NCBI RefSeq assembly: GCF_019844075.1
Contig: NZ_CP081964.1
Location: 2,418,001-2,482,000, forward strand
Source of the DNA: Curtobacterium sp. TC1
Lineage (GTDB): Bacteria > Actinomycetota > Actinomycetes > Actinomycetales > Microbacteriaceae
Length of the DNA: 64,000 nt
Direction of reading: 5' to 3'
In this document: piece after piece, positions 56,082 through 64,000 of the stretch
How positions within the stretch are numbered: position 1 is the stretch's first letter
Layout: every line of letters begins with the position of its first letter
Position numbers and translations under genes: made by a program
The notes under the pieces: model-generated
Told to the model about the DNA's origin: nothing
The model's input: only the letters and a program-made list of their open reading frames with translations
Databases searched by the model: none

Positions 56082-57826
56082 TGCACCTCACTCGCTGCGG
56101 TCAGGCCCTGCGTGAACCCGAGCAGGACCACTTTGTCATCCGAGGCGACCGGCGGCACGTAGAAGAGCAACTGGACGCCGTACGTGGCGCTGATGCCCTT
56201 CTTGCTCGTGTCCACCCCGGACAGCGCCTTGACGGCGCCCTCGGTGTTGACCTCGGCGCCGGAGGCGGTCGGGGTCACCTTCTCGATCTCGTTGAGGTCG
56301 GCTGAGACGAGCGCGCCGGCGTCGTCGGTCGCGATCGCGACGGCGGAGTCCGCCGGGGCCTCGGACGAGTACTCGATCTTCGCCGTGTCCGGCAGAGACT
56401 TCGCCTTCTTGTCCTTGTACGCCTTGCCGATGGTGGTACGGAGACCGTCCCCCTCGGTGGCGAACAGGTCGGCGTACTCGCTCTTCGAGTCCTTGGACAG
56501 GATGTCGCCGTAGGCGGTCGCGACCTGGTCCGGGGCGATCGCGAGCAGCTTCGACTGCGGGGCCAGCAGCGCGGCGCCGATGGACGTCGGGGCGAGGCTC
56601 GGGATCTTCGCGTCGGCCTCGAGCGAGACGTCGTACGCGACCTTGTACGGGTCGCGCGCGGTGTCCTGCACGAGCGTCAGGGCCTGCGGTGCCGACTTGG
56701 CGTCGCAGTCCTCGGCGACGATCGCGAAGACCGTGCGCGGCCAGGTGTCGGTCTGCTGCGGCAACGCGACGCAGACCTGACCGGCCGAGATCGCCGGCGG
56801 CGCCTTGGCCTCGGAGTCCTTGCCGCGGATCGAGTAGTTCGCCAGGCGCAGGTCGAGCGCCGCCCCGGTGAAGCGGGTCTTCGCCAGGTCGCGGTCGCGG
56901 GCACCGTCGGACTGCTTCGCCACCTCGGCGATCCGCTCGACGACCCGGGTGATCTGCTGCTTGGTCGCCGCCGTCGGCTCGGTCGTCTCGGCCGCGCCGG
57001 TCGCGCTGGCCGTCGGGGTCGGGGTCGCGAGCGAGGGGTCTCCGCCCTGCGGCCAGTAGTCGGACGAGCAGCCGGCCAGGGCGAGCGTGCCGACGAGCAC
57101 CACGGGGACCGCGATGAACGCACGCGACCCGCGGCGGCCCCTGGTCGGGACCTGGGCACCGGCAGCCGCGGCGCGGCGCGAGGCCCGGACGCGTGGCGGA
57201 CGGGTGCCGCCACTGCGACGACGGGGCCCACGCCCGCGGCGCTGGTGCAGGAACGCGAGGACCAGCAGGACGATGCCGCCGAGGGCGAAGACGCCACCGG
57301 CGACCAGCAGCGGCCCGACGGACGGGGTCGCGGTGTCCTGCGGCCAGGTCACCGAGACGTCGCTCGGCGCCGCGGCGGTGCCGTCGCTGACGATGAGCAC
57401 GGAGACGTCCTGCGGCAGACGGACGGTGAACTGTCCGGAGCCGTCGTACTCCTGGTACCAGAGGTCGCTGCCCTTCGGTGACGGGACGGACGCCTCGGAG
57501 CCGGTGGTCTTGCCGACGAGCTTCGCGCTCTCGGCGTCGAACCGGAGCGTGGTGTGCTCGGCGTCACCGACCCACGCGTCGACGTCGGCCGTCTTGCCGT
57601 ACGCCGCGAAGACCTTGCCGGATCCGGAGACGTTGATGCGCTGGTAGCCGGGGTTCGCGTTGAGCGTCGACCCGGGGATCACCGTGACCGGAGCGGAGCT
57701 GGTGGTCGAGCTGTCCGCGACGAGCGAGGACGGCGGAGCGAACACGGTCCGCTGTCCCACCGCCAGCGCGACGAGCAGCAGGCCGATGACGAAACTGACG
57801 ATCGCCAGGACGAATCGCACGAACAC
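56078..57826 (-). CDS. Two-part membrane protein with an internal lipobox-like motif
   Basis: I do not recognise a family. The 582 residues hold an N-terminal helix (FVLAIVSFVIGLLLVALAVG), an outside domain (30-175), a second helix (about 177-200), a very basic cytoplasmic stretch (RRGRGPRRRSGGTRPPRVRA), a third helix and LALAGCSSDYWP near residue 270, which looks like a lipoprotein signal and lipobox in mid-protein. The rest (about 275-582) is a soluble outside domain. The frame is continuous. GTG 57826 or GTG 57820 starts it (the latter is better spaced from AGGGAG). It is coupled to the thioredoxin-TPR gene. Confidence 0.65.
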   Translation of the reverse strand: MFVRFVLAIVSFVIGLLLVALAVGQRTVFAPPSSLVADSSTTSSAPVTVIPGSTLNANPGYQRINVSGSGKVFAAYGKTADVDAWVGDAEHTTLRFDAESAKLVGKTTGSEASVPSPKGSDLWYQEYDGSGQFTVRLPQDVSVLIVSDGTAAAPSDVSVTWPQDTATPSVGPLLVAGGVFALGGIVLLVLAFLHQRRGRGPRRRSGGTRPPRVRASRRAAAAGAQVPTRGRRGSRAFIAVPVVLVGTLALAGCSSDYWPQGGDPSLATPTPTASATGAAETTEPTAATKQQITRVVERIAEVAKQSDGARDRDLAKTRFTGAALDLRLANYSIRGKDSEAKAPPAISAGQVCVALPQQTDTWPRTVFAIVAEDCDAKSAPQALTLVQDTARDPYKVAYDVSLEADAKIPSLAPTSIGAALLAPQSKLLAIAPDQVATAYGDILSKDSKSEYADLFATEGDGLRTTIGKAYKDKKAKSLPDTAKIEYSSEAPADSAVAIATDDAGALVSADLNEIEKVTPTASGAEVNTEGAVKALSGVDTSKKGISATYGVQLLFYVPPVASDDKVVLLGFTQGLTAASEVQ

Positions 57827-57950
57827 TCTCCCTACCGCGCCGGGGTGGGGATGTCGGCGCGCGAATCAGCGACTCAGGATAGCGATCATGGCTGAGCAGC
57901 GCATCCATCCGGGCTGTCGCGGGACTCAGACGACCCCGTCGGGCCACCAC

Positions 57951-57956
57951 TACAAT
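57951..57956 (+). promoter_or_regulatory. -10 element TACAAT before the coiled-coil gene
   Basis: TACAAT is a near-consensus -10, 49 bp before the GTG. AGGAG at 57994-57998 is the ribosome site. No clear -35 is seen. Confidence 0.5.
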
Positions 57957-58004
57957 CGACCGCGGGCCGGATCGGGCCCTCCGCCGAGCACCCAGGAGCG
58001 ACAC

Positions 58005-59840
58005 GTGGCGAACGACGAGGCCGAGTTCGGGACCGAGCTGCGCGGGTACCGCCGCGACGACGTCGACCGCGCACTGAACGACCTGCGCCGCGAGCTCATC
58101 AAGTCGAACACCGACCGCGCCGACGCGGCGAAGGAGATCCGCCTCCTGCAGTCCCGCGTCTCCGAGCTCCAGGGCGAGCTCGACGAGGCCGGTACCCCCA
58201 CCTACAGCGGGCTGGGCACGCGGCTCGAGTCCACCCTGCGCGTGGCAGAGGAGCAGTCCACCCGACTGATCAGCCAGGCGGACATCGACGCGCAGCGCCT
58301 GCGTGCGTCGAGCCGCGCCGAGGCCGACCGCACCGTGCGCGAGGCGCAGGAGGAAGCCCGCGACACCCTCGAGGACGCCCGCACCCGCTCCACCAACGAA
58401 CTCACCCGTGCGCGTGCCGAGGCCGCCGACACCGTCGAGCGTGCCCGCGCCGAGGCCGGTCTGCTCACCCAGGACGCCCGCAACGAGGCCGCTGCCATCC
58501 GCGGCGCCGCCGTGACCGAGGCCGCAGAGGTCCGCTCCGTCGCCATCCGCGAGACGAACGCCCTGCGCGCCCAGGTCGAGCACGAGGTCGCCGAGCTGCG
58601 CGAGATCGCCCAGCGCGAGTCGGCCGACTCCCGTACGGCAGCGGCCGACCTCGACCGCGAGACCGAGCACCGCCGCTCGGTGTTCGAGGCCGACCACGCC
58701 CGCCGCGTCGCGGACCTCGACCACGAAGAGGCCACCCGCCGCGAGGCACTCGAGCGCGAGGTCACCGAGGGGCGCGCCGCGTGGCACCGCGAGCGCGACG
58801 AGCAGCAGCAGGCGCACGCCCTGGCGATCGAGACCGGTCGCGCCGAGCTGCAGGCGGAGGTCGACCGCCGCCGCGCAGAGATCGACGGCGAGTTCGAAGA
58901 CCGCCGCCGCGTCGTGGACGAGGAACTCGCGGCCGCCCGCGCCGAGTGGGACCGGGAGCTCGCCTCGGCGCGCACCGCCCTCGCGCAGGAAGCCGAGGCG
59001 GTGCGAGCGCAGTTGCGTGTCGACGAGGAGCAGACACGCATCGAGAACGAGCGGCTCGTGCAGGAGACCGCCGACCGGATCGCCCGCGAGCTCGAGGAGC
59101 ACGACACCCGCATCGCCCGGGAGCGTGCCGAGGCCGAGGCCGCCGCCGAGCGCGCGGACCGCGAGCACGAGAACGCCCTCGCCGCCCGCCGCGAACGCGA
59201 GCACGCCGAGGTCGACACCGAGATCGCCGAGCGTCGCTCCGCCGAACTCGACGCGCTCGAGGCGGAGCGCACCGCCCTCCGTCAGGAGATCGACACGGCC
59301 CGCGCCGACCTGGCGAAGGAACGCGATGAGGCCCGCGCCGAGGTCGCCCGCGAGCGCGACGAGGCCCGCACGACCCTCGAGTCCGAGCTCGCCTCGCGCC
59401 GGGACGACGCCGAGCAGGACTACCTGCAGAAGCACCACGAGACCGTCACGGAGACGCAGAAGTACCTCGACGAGGCGAACCTGCAGCTCGCCGAGGCCAC
59501 CCGCCGTGCCACCGAGGCCCGGGAGCGCGCCGAGCGGCTCCAGCAGGAAGCAGACGACCTCGAACGCACCAGCACCGCCGAGGCGCAGGAGCACGCCCGC
59601 ACCATCGTCGCCGACGCCCAGGACCGCGTGCACCGGATGGTCTCGGACGCCGAGGAGCGCACCGCCGCCATCACCGCCGAGGCCGAGGACCGCCTGTCGG
59701 CGATCCGCACCGAGCGCGAAGCGGTGGCGGGGTACCTCGAGAACCTGCGCGGCGTGCTGACGCACGCGACCGGGCTGCTCGGGACCGCTCCGGGTGGCGC
59801 GTCCGAGACCACCGACGACGAGGACGCCGCCCGCCGCTGA
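58005..59840 (+). CDS. Long DivIVA-type coiled-coil protein
   Basis: The protein has 611 residues. The N-terminus (EFGTELRGYRRDDVDRALNDLRRELIKSN, split) matches the DivIVA/Wag31 membrane-targeting motif. From about residue 35 to 585 nearly every residue fits a charged heptad pattern rich in Glu, Arg and Ala (for example RAEADRTVREAQEEARDTLE), interrupted only by short breaks. This resembles Scy/FilP-type scaffold proteins of polar-growing actinobacteria. AGGAG 6 bp before GTG 58005 fixes the start. It is longer than a usual DivIVA (about 250-400 residues). The role is probably a polar or septal scaffold. Confidence 0.75.
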   Translation: MANDEAEFGTELRGYRRDDVDRALNDLRRELIKSNTDRADAAKEIRLLQSRVSELQGELDEAGTPTYSGLGTRLESTLRVAEEQSTRLISQADIDAQRLRASSRAEADRTVREAQEEARDTLEDARTRSTNELTRARAEAADTVERARAEAGLLTQDARNEAAAIRGAAVTEAAEVRSVAIRETNALRAQVEHEVAELREIAQRESADSRTAAADLDRETEHRRSVFEADHARRVADLDHEEATRREALEREVTEGRAAWHRERDEQQQAHALAIETGRAELQAEVDRRRAEIDGEFEDRRRVVDEELAAARAEWDRELASARTALAQEAEAVRAQLRVDEEQTRIENERLVQETADRIARELEEHDTRIARERAEAEAAAERADREHENALAARREREHAEVDTEIAERRSAELDALEAERTALRQEIDTARADLAKERDEARAEVARERDEARTTLESELASRRDDAEQDYLQKHHETVTETQKYLDEANLQLAEATRRATEARERAERLQQEADDLERTSTAEAQEHARTIVADAQDRVHRMVSDAEERTAAITAEAEDRLSAIRTEREAVAGYLENLRGVLTHATGLLGTAPGGASETTDDEDAARR

Positions 59841-59844
59841 CCCC

Positions 59845-60582
59845 TCAGACGGGCCAGTGCGTCGGCAACGGCGCGCTGCCCGGGACGACGAGGTCGGCGA
59901 TCGCGTCCAGCACGATCCGGACGTACCGCTCCCCCACCCACAGGTGCTTCGCGCCCTCGACCGGGACGACCCGGACGTTCGGGGCGACGGCGAACCGGGC
60001 GACCGCCTGGTCGGGCCGCAGGAAGTCGTCGTGCTCGGGTACCAGGGCCACCACCGGGACGTCCACGGCCGCCCATCGTGCGAGTTCGTCGTCCGTGGTG
60101 CGGTGCAGCGGCGGGGAGAGCAGGACGACACCTGCGACCGTTCCGGCCTCGACGTGTTCCAGCGCGTGCTTGAGGATCACCTCGGTGCCGAACGACCACC
60201 CCACCAGCCACGGTGTCGGCAGGCCGCGGTCGACGACCTCGGCGACGGCGGCGCGCAGGTCGAACCCCTCGGAGACACCCTCGCCGAACACGCCCTCGGA
60301 CGTGCCTCGTGGCGAGGCCACCGACCGGAAGTTGAACCGCAGGACCGCGATGTCGGCCAGGGCCGGCAGGCGTGCCGCGGCCTTCTTGAGCACGTGCGAG
60401 TCCATGAAGCCGTGCGCGGTCGGCAGCGGGTGCAGCGTCACGATGGTGCCCCGTGCCGGCCGGGTCTCGGGCTCGGCCAGCTCACCGACCAGCGTAAGGT
60501 GGTCGTCGGTGACGAGTTCGACGTCGGTACGCCTGGTCGGCAGCTGCGTGGCGGAACGGATCTCGCCGTCGTCGTCGGTCAT
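59845..60582 (-). CDS. Alpha/beta hydrolase (KANL3/Tex30 or dienelactone-hydrolase-like)
   Basis: This 245-residue cytoplasmic protein has an N-terminal strand region and TLHPLPTAHGFMDSHVL. The nucleophile elbow is GWSFGTEV (WLVGWSFGTEVILKHAL), the acid is likely in LVPEHDDFLRP, and the histidine is in VEGAKHLWVGE. These are the triad of small alpha/beta hydrolases without a lid. The substrate is unknown. Its start overlaps the stop of the CxxC gene upstream (ATGA). It is convergent with the coiled-coil gene, with 4 bp between stops. Confidence 0.82.
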   Translation of the reverse strand: MTDDDGEIRSATQLPTRRTDVELVTDDHLTLVGELAEPETRPARGTIVTLHPLPTAHGFMDSHVLKKAAARLPALADIAVLRFNFRSVASPRGTSEGVFGEGVSEGFDLRAAVAEVVDRGLPTPWLVGWSFGTEVILKHALEHVEAGTVAGVVLLSPPLHRTTDDELARWAAVDVPVVALVPEHDDFLRPDQAVARFAVAPNVRVVPVEGAKHLWVGERYVRIVLDAIADLVVPGSAPLPTHWPV

Positions 60583-60881
60583 GCGATGCTCCAGCAGTGG
60601 TTGTGCCAGTGTCGTCGTGATGCCAGGTCGGCCGCGTCGCCGAGTACCCCGTCGGAGCGCCAGACCACCACGTGCGCGGTGCCGGGCAGCACGGTGCCGC
60701 CGCACCCGGGGCAGACGTACTCCTTCTGCGCCGACGCCGCGGAGACCGGCTGGACGAGGTACTCGCGCCCGCGACGCACCTCGGTGCGCTTCCACGCACT
60801 CATCAGCCGGTCGAGGCCGGTGTCCTCGTCAGGATCGACGTCGCGTCCGCGGGGACGCCGCGGCCGGTTGCTGCGCGGCAC
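60579..60881 (-). CDS. Conserved actinobacterial small protein with CPGC motif
   Basis: This 100-residue protein has a basic start (RSNRPRRPRGRD), RRGREYLVQPVSAASAQKEYVCPGCGGTVLPGTAHVVVW (split) and RRHWHNHCWSIA. Cysteines in CPGC and His/Cys in HWHNHC could bind one zinc. Similar proteins occur across actinobacteria and are often labelled ATP/GTP-binding without evidence; the function is unknown. GTG 60881 starts it. It is coupled to the hydrolase by ATGA, so a joint role is likely. Confidence 0.72.
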   Translation of the reverse strand: MPRSNRPRRPRGRDVDPDEDTGLDRLMSAWKRTEVRRGREYLVQPVSAASAQKEYVCPGCGGTVLPGTAHVVVWRSDGVLGDAADLASRRHWHNHCWSIA

Positions 60882-60893
60882 CCCAGTTGCCGA

Positions 60894-61871
60894 TCAGTAC
60901 CAGTTGTTCGCCTGGCTGTGGCCCCAGGCGCCGCACGGGGTGCCGTAGACCCCGGAGATGTAGTTGAGACCCCACGTGATCTGGGTCGCAGGGTTGGTCT
61001 GCCAGTCGGCGCCGGCTGTGGCCATCTTGCTGCCCGGGAGCGCCTGTGGGATGCCGTACGCACCGCTGGGGTTGTACGCGTTCACCCGCCAGCCGGACTC
61101 CTTGTTCCACAGCGAGACGAGGCAGTTGTACTGGTCGGTCCCCCAGCCGCGGGCGGTGACCAGCTGCAGGGCGATGGCCTGCGCGCTGCCCGCGTCGGGC
61201 GTCGCGGCCACGGCTGCGAGGGTGTTCGCAGCGGAGACGCTCTCGGTCTCGGTCGCCGCGGCGTCGGTCGTCTCGTCGGTGGTGGCGTCGTCGGCTTCTT
61301 CCTCGACGACGGGCTTGACGACCTTGGGGGCCGAGACGGTCACGCCGTAGCCATCGCGGTCTGCGGCGGCTTCGCCGTAGGTGCCGTGCGCGGTGTACTG
61401 CTGCGGGGCCTGCGGCGTCTTGACGAGCACCGGGGTGTCGACCGCGGCCTGTGCGACGTCGGCCTGGAGCGGGTTGAACAGCGACGCCCCCACGAAGAGG
61501 AAGACCCCGACGAAGGAGAAGGCGGGGACGGACGAACGCTTCCGCGCGAAGGCGTTCACCGCGGCGGCAGCGCCCTGGGTCGACTGCTGCGCGGTCGCGG
61601 TCCGCTGCTTCGCGGCACGCGGTTCGACGCGGGCAGCGGGAGCCTCGTGCGCGAACGCGGCGATGCGTTCGTCGGACACACGGTTCGCTGCGACCGACTT
61701 CGGCGTCGCGACCGGGCCGGTCTCCGGCAGGACCTGCGGGTTCGCCTGGAGCAACGACGTGTCCGCCGTACGGGTTCGGTTCAGTGCCGCGCGGCGCTCA
61801 CCCGAAGCCTGGAGGCTCAGGTGCTCGCGGAGATCGCGGTCGGAGCTGTGGTCTGCCGTGTGCCTGCCCAT
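60894..61871 (-). CDS. Membrane-anchored lytic transglycosylase-like protein
   Basis: The protein has 325 residues. The first 115 are cytoplasmic and Arg/Ala-rich, followed by one helix (about 118-135, AFSFVGVFLFVGASLF), an acidic/Thr-rich linker (VEEEADDATTDETTDA) and a C-terminal domain of about 85 residues. That domain has NCLVSLWNKESGWRVNAYNPSGAYGIPQALPGSKM with the catalytic-type Glu in NKESGW, a transglycosylase (SLT/aggregation-factor-like) core. Two cysteines may form a disulfide. Such proteins cleave peptidoglycan glycan strands. It is a stand-alone gene. Confidence 0.82.
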   Translation of the reverse strand: MGRHTADHSSDRDLREHLSLQASGERRAALNRTRTADTSLLQANPQVLPETGPVATPKSVAANRVSDERIAAFAHEAPAARVEPRAAKQRTATAQQSTQGAAAAVNAFARKRSSVPAFSFVGVFLFVGASLFNPLQADVAQAAVDTPVLVKTPQAPQQYTAHGTYGEAAADRDGYGVTVSAPKVVKPVVEEEADDATTDETTDAAATETESVSAANTLAAVAATPDAGSAQAIALQLVTARGWGTDQYNCLVSLWNKESGWRVNAYNPSGAYGIPQALPGSKMATAGADWQTNPATQITWGLNYISGVYGTPCGAWGHSQANNWY

Positions 61872-61931
61872 GAGTAGGACCAGGGTAACGGAACGATCAC
61901 GGAAAGCGAAGCACCCGGGGACAGCGCGTCG

Positions 61932-62480
61932 TCAGCGGACGGCGAGCATGACCTCGACGACGGCGTCGAGCAGCGCGTCGACCTGGGCCTCGCGGTAGCC
62001 GCCGTGCTTCGGACGGAACACGATGGACCGCACCTCGGTGAGGCTCAGCGGCTTGCCCTCGCGGAAGTACCCGCCGAGTCGGGCGGCGAAGGCGTCGACG
62101 TCCTTCGGGTGGTAGCCGGTGCCGAGGATGCTCACCCGGTTGAACCGCTGACCGTCCGGACGCTCGAGGCGGGCCACGACGTCGGAGGCCTTCGTGCGGG
62201 CCTCGGCGTACCAGGCCTTCTGGCCGGCGTCGCCGATCTCCCGCTCGCGTTCACGTGCGGCGAAGGCGTCCTCGAGCCGCTCCAGTGCTGCGTCGACGTG
62301 CGAGGTGGAGTACCCGCCCTTCCGCATCGAGAACGCGGTGGCGCGGATCTTCGCGGCCTCGATGCCGGGGGCGCTGTCGTCGGCGGAGTACGCGCGACGG
62401 GCGTCCTCGAGGAAACGCTCGACTTCATCGACGTCGTATCCGAGGGCGGAGCGGGCTGCGGTCGGGAAGGTGGTGGCCAC
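61932..62480 (-). CDS. DivIVA-domain protein with four repeated motifs
   Basis: This 182-residue protein carries four copies of the DivIVA-type GYxxxxVDxxL motif: GYDVDEVERFLEDARRAY, GYSTSHVDAALERLEDAF, GYHPKDVDAFAARLGGYF and GGYREAQVDALLDAVVEVM. Normal DivIVA has one at the N-terminus followed by a coiled coil. Here the motifs are in series without a long coiled coil. It lies just downstream of cdsA (89 bp), the place of a similar protein in other Microbacteriaceae-type clusters. The function is unknown; membrane curvature binding is inference. Confidence 0.75.
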   Translation of the reverse strand: MATTFPTAARSALGYDVDEVERFLEDARRAYSADDSAPGIEAAKIRATAFSMRKGGYSTSHVDAALERLEDAFAAREREREIGDAGQKAWYAEARTKASDVVARLERPDGQRFNRVSILGTGYHPKDVDAFAARLGGYFREGKPLSLTEVRSIVFRPKHGGYREAQVDALLDAVVEVMLAVR

Positions 62481-62569
62481 GGCGTCATTCTGCCAGTCCC
62501 GACCCGTTGCACAACCTGGACGCGCTGAGGGCGGCGCTCAGGCTGGCCGACGGGGTCGATCGATGTCGG

Positions 62570-63580
62570 TCAGTGGTTGACGATCAGGAAGAGCACGTAG
62601 GCGACCGCAGCTGACGGCAGGATGCTGTCGATGCGGTCGAGGAGTCCGCCGTGCCCGGGCAGGAAGGACGAGATGTCCTTGATGCCGAGGTCGCGCTTGA
62701 TCATCGACTCGGTGAGGTCGCCCAACGTGGCCGACCCGGAGATGAGGACCCCGAGCACGACGCCGGTCCACCAGGGCAGTCCGAGCATGAGCCAGGCGAC
62801 CAGGATGCCGACGACGATGCTCGCCGCGACCGACCCGGCGAAGCCCTCCCAGGTCTTCTTCGGGCTGATCCGTGGCGCCATCGGGTGCTTGCCGAGGTTG
62901 AGCCCGGTCGCGTAGGCACCGGTGTCGACGGCCACGACGACCAGGATGAAACCGATCACCCAGAGGTTGCCCTGCGGCTGTGCGGAGAGCAGCACCACGC
63001 ACGCGCCGAGCAGCGAGATGTACGCCTGCACGAACAGCCCGTTGGTGAGGTCGCGGAAGACGTTGCCGGCCGACGGCTTCTGCCGCGACACCGCGACCTC
63101 GACCAACCGCCACAGGCTGATCAGCACGATGCCGCCGAGCAGCGTGAAGAGTGCCGCGATCTGGCCGAGCAGGAACGCCGCCGGCACGATCGCGATCGCG
63201 ACGGCGACGCTCGGGATCCGTGGGACGTCACGGCCCGCGAAGCGCATGGCGCTCGTGAGCTCGTAGACGCCCACGCCGAGCAGGAACGCCGCCACGACCA
63301 TGAACGACGGCGTCCAGATGAGGAGCGTGCCGAGCATGACGACGGCGAACGCGAGCGCGATGCCGATCGCCGCCGGCAGGTTGCGCCCGGTCCGTGCGGT
63401 CAGTGCCTCGTTACGCGCACCGAAGTCCGCCTTGCGCTGCCGGAGCTGCGCCTCGAAGTCGGTGCGGGCCGCTCGGGCACGCGCATCGAAGTCCTGGCGG
63501 AGCCCCTTCTTCACGGGCCCGGTCTGCTCGGGTCCGTGCTCTGCTGTGGGGCGTTCACCGCCCTGTTCCGGGCGGCGCAT
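62570..63580 (-). CDS. cdsA: Phosphatidate cytidylyltransferase
   Basis: The 336-residue membrane enzyme makes CDP-diacylglycerol. A basic/acidic cytoplasmic tail of about 65 residues (KKGLRQDFDARARAARTDFE) precedes eight or so helices. The signature appears as KTWEGFAGSVAASIVVG and SATLGDLTESMIKRDLGIKDISSFLPGHGGLLDRIDS (split), which contains the CDP-alcohol/cdsA motif with its metal-binding acids. Its ATG shares a base with the frr stop (TGATG), the standard frr-cdsA order. The tail is longer than in E. coli. Confidence 0.94.
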   Translation of the reverse strand: MRRPEQGGERPTAEHGPEQTGPVKKGLRQDFDARARAARTDFEAQLRQRKADFGARNEALTARTGRNLPAAIGIALAFAVVMLGTLLIWTPSFMVVAAFLLGVGVYELTSAMRFAGRDVPRIPSVAVAIAIVPAAFLLGQIAALFTLLGGIVLISLWRLVEVAVSRQKPSAGNVFRDLTNGLFVQAYISLLGACVVLLSAQPQGNLWVIGFILVVVAVDTGAYATGLNLGKHPMAPRISPKKTWEGFAGSVAASIVVGILVAWLMLGLPWWTGVVLGVLISGSATLGDLTESMIKRDLGIKDISSFLPGHGGLLDRIDSILPSAAVAYVLFLIVNH

Positions 63581-64000
63581 CAGACCTCGAGGAGTTCGGC
63601 TTCCTTCTTCTTCAGCGAGTCGTCGATCTGGTCGACGTGCTTCTTCGTCAGGACCTCGAGGTCCTTGTCGCCGCGCGAGATCTCGTCGTCCGAGATCTCG
63701 CCCTTGAGTGCGTCGAGGTCGTCCTTGGCCTTGCGGCGGATGTTGCGGATGACGACCTTGTGGTCCTCACCCTTCGTCCGCACGAGCTTCACGAACTCCT
63801 TGCGGCGGTCCTTGGTGAGCTCCGGGATCGTCACGCGGACGATGTCACCGTCGTTCGTCGGGCTGGCGCCGAGGTTCGGGAACGTCGCGATGGCGCGCTC
63901 GATCTCCTTGAGCGCCGTCTTGTCGTACGGCGTCACGATGAGCGTGCGCGCCTCGGGCGTCTGCAGCGACGCGAGCTGCGCGAGCGGCGTCGGCGTGCCG
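63580..64000 (-). CDS. frr: Ribosome recycling factor, C-terminal part (5' end outside window)
   Basis: About 140 residues are visible. [34 protein letters not shown] (split) and [37 protein letters not shown] are diagnostic of RRF, which splits post-termination ribosomes with EF-G. About 45 N-terminal residues lie beyond the window. A GTG at 63936 is internal, not the start. The stop overlaps the cdsA start. Confidence 0.95.
   Translation of the reverse strand, partial: GTPTPLAQLASLQTPEARTLIVTPYDKTALKEIERAIATFPNLGASPTNDGDIVRVTIPELTKDRRKEFVKLVRTKGEDHKVVIRNIRRKAKDDLDALKGEISDDEISRGDKDLEVLTKKHVDQIDDSLKKKEAELLEV

Noticed and set aside
57564-60131. 855-codon minus-strand frame opposite the coiled-coil gene
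   Set aside because: It mirrors the repetitive codons of the real gene and has no start signal or domain.

Overview
The window reads as chromosomal DNA from a high-GC actinobacterium, most likely a Microbacteriaceae member of the Curtobacterium type. This rests on about 70% GC, many GTG starts, DivIVA-family proteins, the actinobacterial fused 2-oxoglutarate dehydrogenase, a GuaB1-type enzyme, the GlgE pathway, and a SigR/SigH-type sigma and anti-sigma pair. The genus is inference. I see no prophage, insertion sequence, CRISPR array, tRNA or rRNA. The content is mostly core and housekeeping genes.

Layout. 1-3.6 kb: end of a membrane acyltransferase, then metY and metX (methionine from O-acetylhomoserine). 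3.8-7.0 kb: a sensor kinase, a membrane protein that looks like a degenerate kinase, and a LuxR-type response regulator. 7.2-13.5 kb: an MFS exporter, small proteins, a thiamine-binding protein coupled to a GT87-type glycosyltransferase, a YceI protein, NnrD and a HAD hydrolase. 13.5-18.7 kb: an Old Yellow Enzyme, two overlapping CNNM/CBS proteins behind a structured leader, and GuaB1. 18.8-22.6 kb: kgd. 23.1-25.2 kb: a camelysin-like secreted protein followed by a SipW-type signal peptidase fused in frame to a LamG domain. 25.2-28.8 kb: rsrA-sigH, divergent from aroA-rsgA, with a perfect SigR-type promoter lying inside aroA. 29-36 kb: a YhgE/Pip-like membrane protein, hisN, a drug exporter and a large LuxR (LAL) regulator. 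36-42.7 kb: glmS, an M50B peptidase, a second MetY-like enzyme with a flavin monooxygenase, and a lysine-tailed protein. 42.9-46.8 kb: ssrA, smpB, ftsX, ftsE, prfB. 46.8-55 kb: cysteine desulfurase, then glgX, glgE, glgB. 55-64 kb: a thioredoxin-TPR protein, a membrane protein, a very long DivIVA-type coiled coil, a lytic transglycosylase, a four-motif DivIVA protein, cdsA and frr.

Genes that work together: MetX makes O-acetylhomoserine for MetY. SmpB and tmRNA form the trans-translation system. FtsE/FtsX act in cell-wall hydrolysis at division. GlgE extends and GlgB branches alpha-glucan, while GlgX debranches it. SipW-LamG probably processes the adjacent camelysin-like protein.

The most unusual signals are: (1) the signal peptidase fused to what looks like its own type of substrate; (2) at least three families of dispersed intergenic palindromes, of which the GACGGGAGGC family recurs at least six times, mostly just behind gene ends; (3) the kinase / pseudokinase / regulator trio; (4) a 32-bp tandem repeat in front of a leaderless promoter; and (5) structured leaders before glmS and the CNNM pair.
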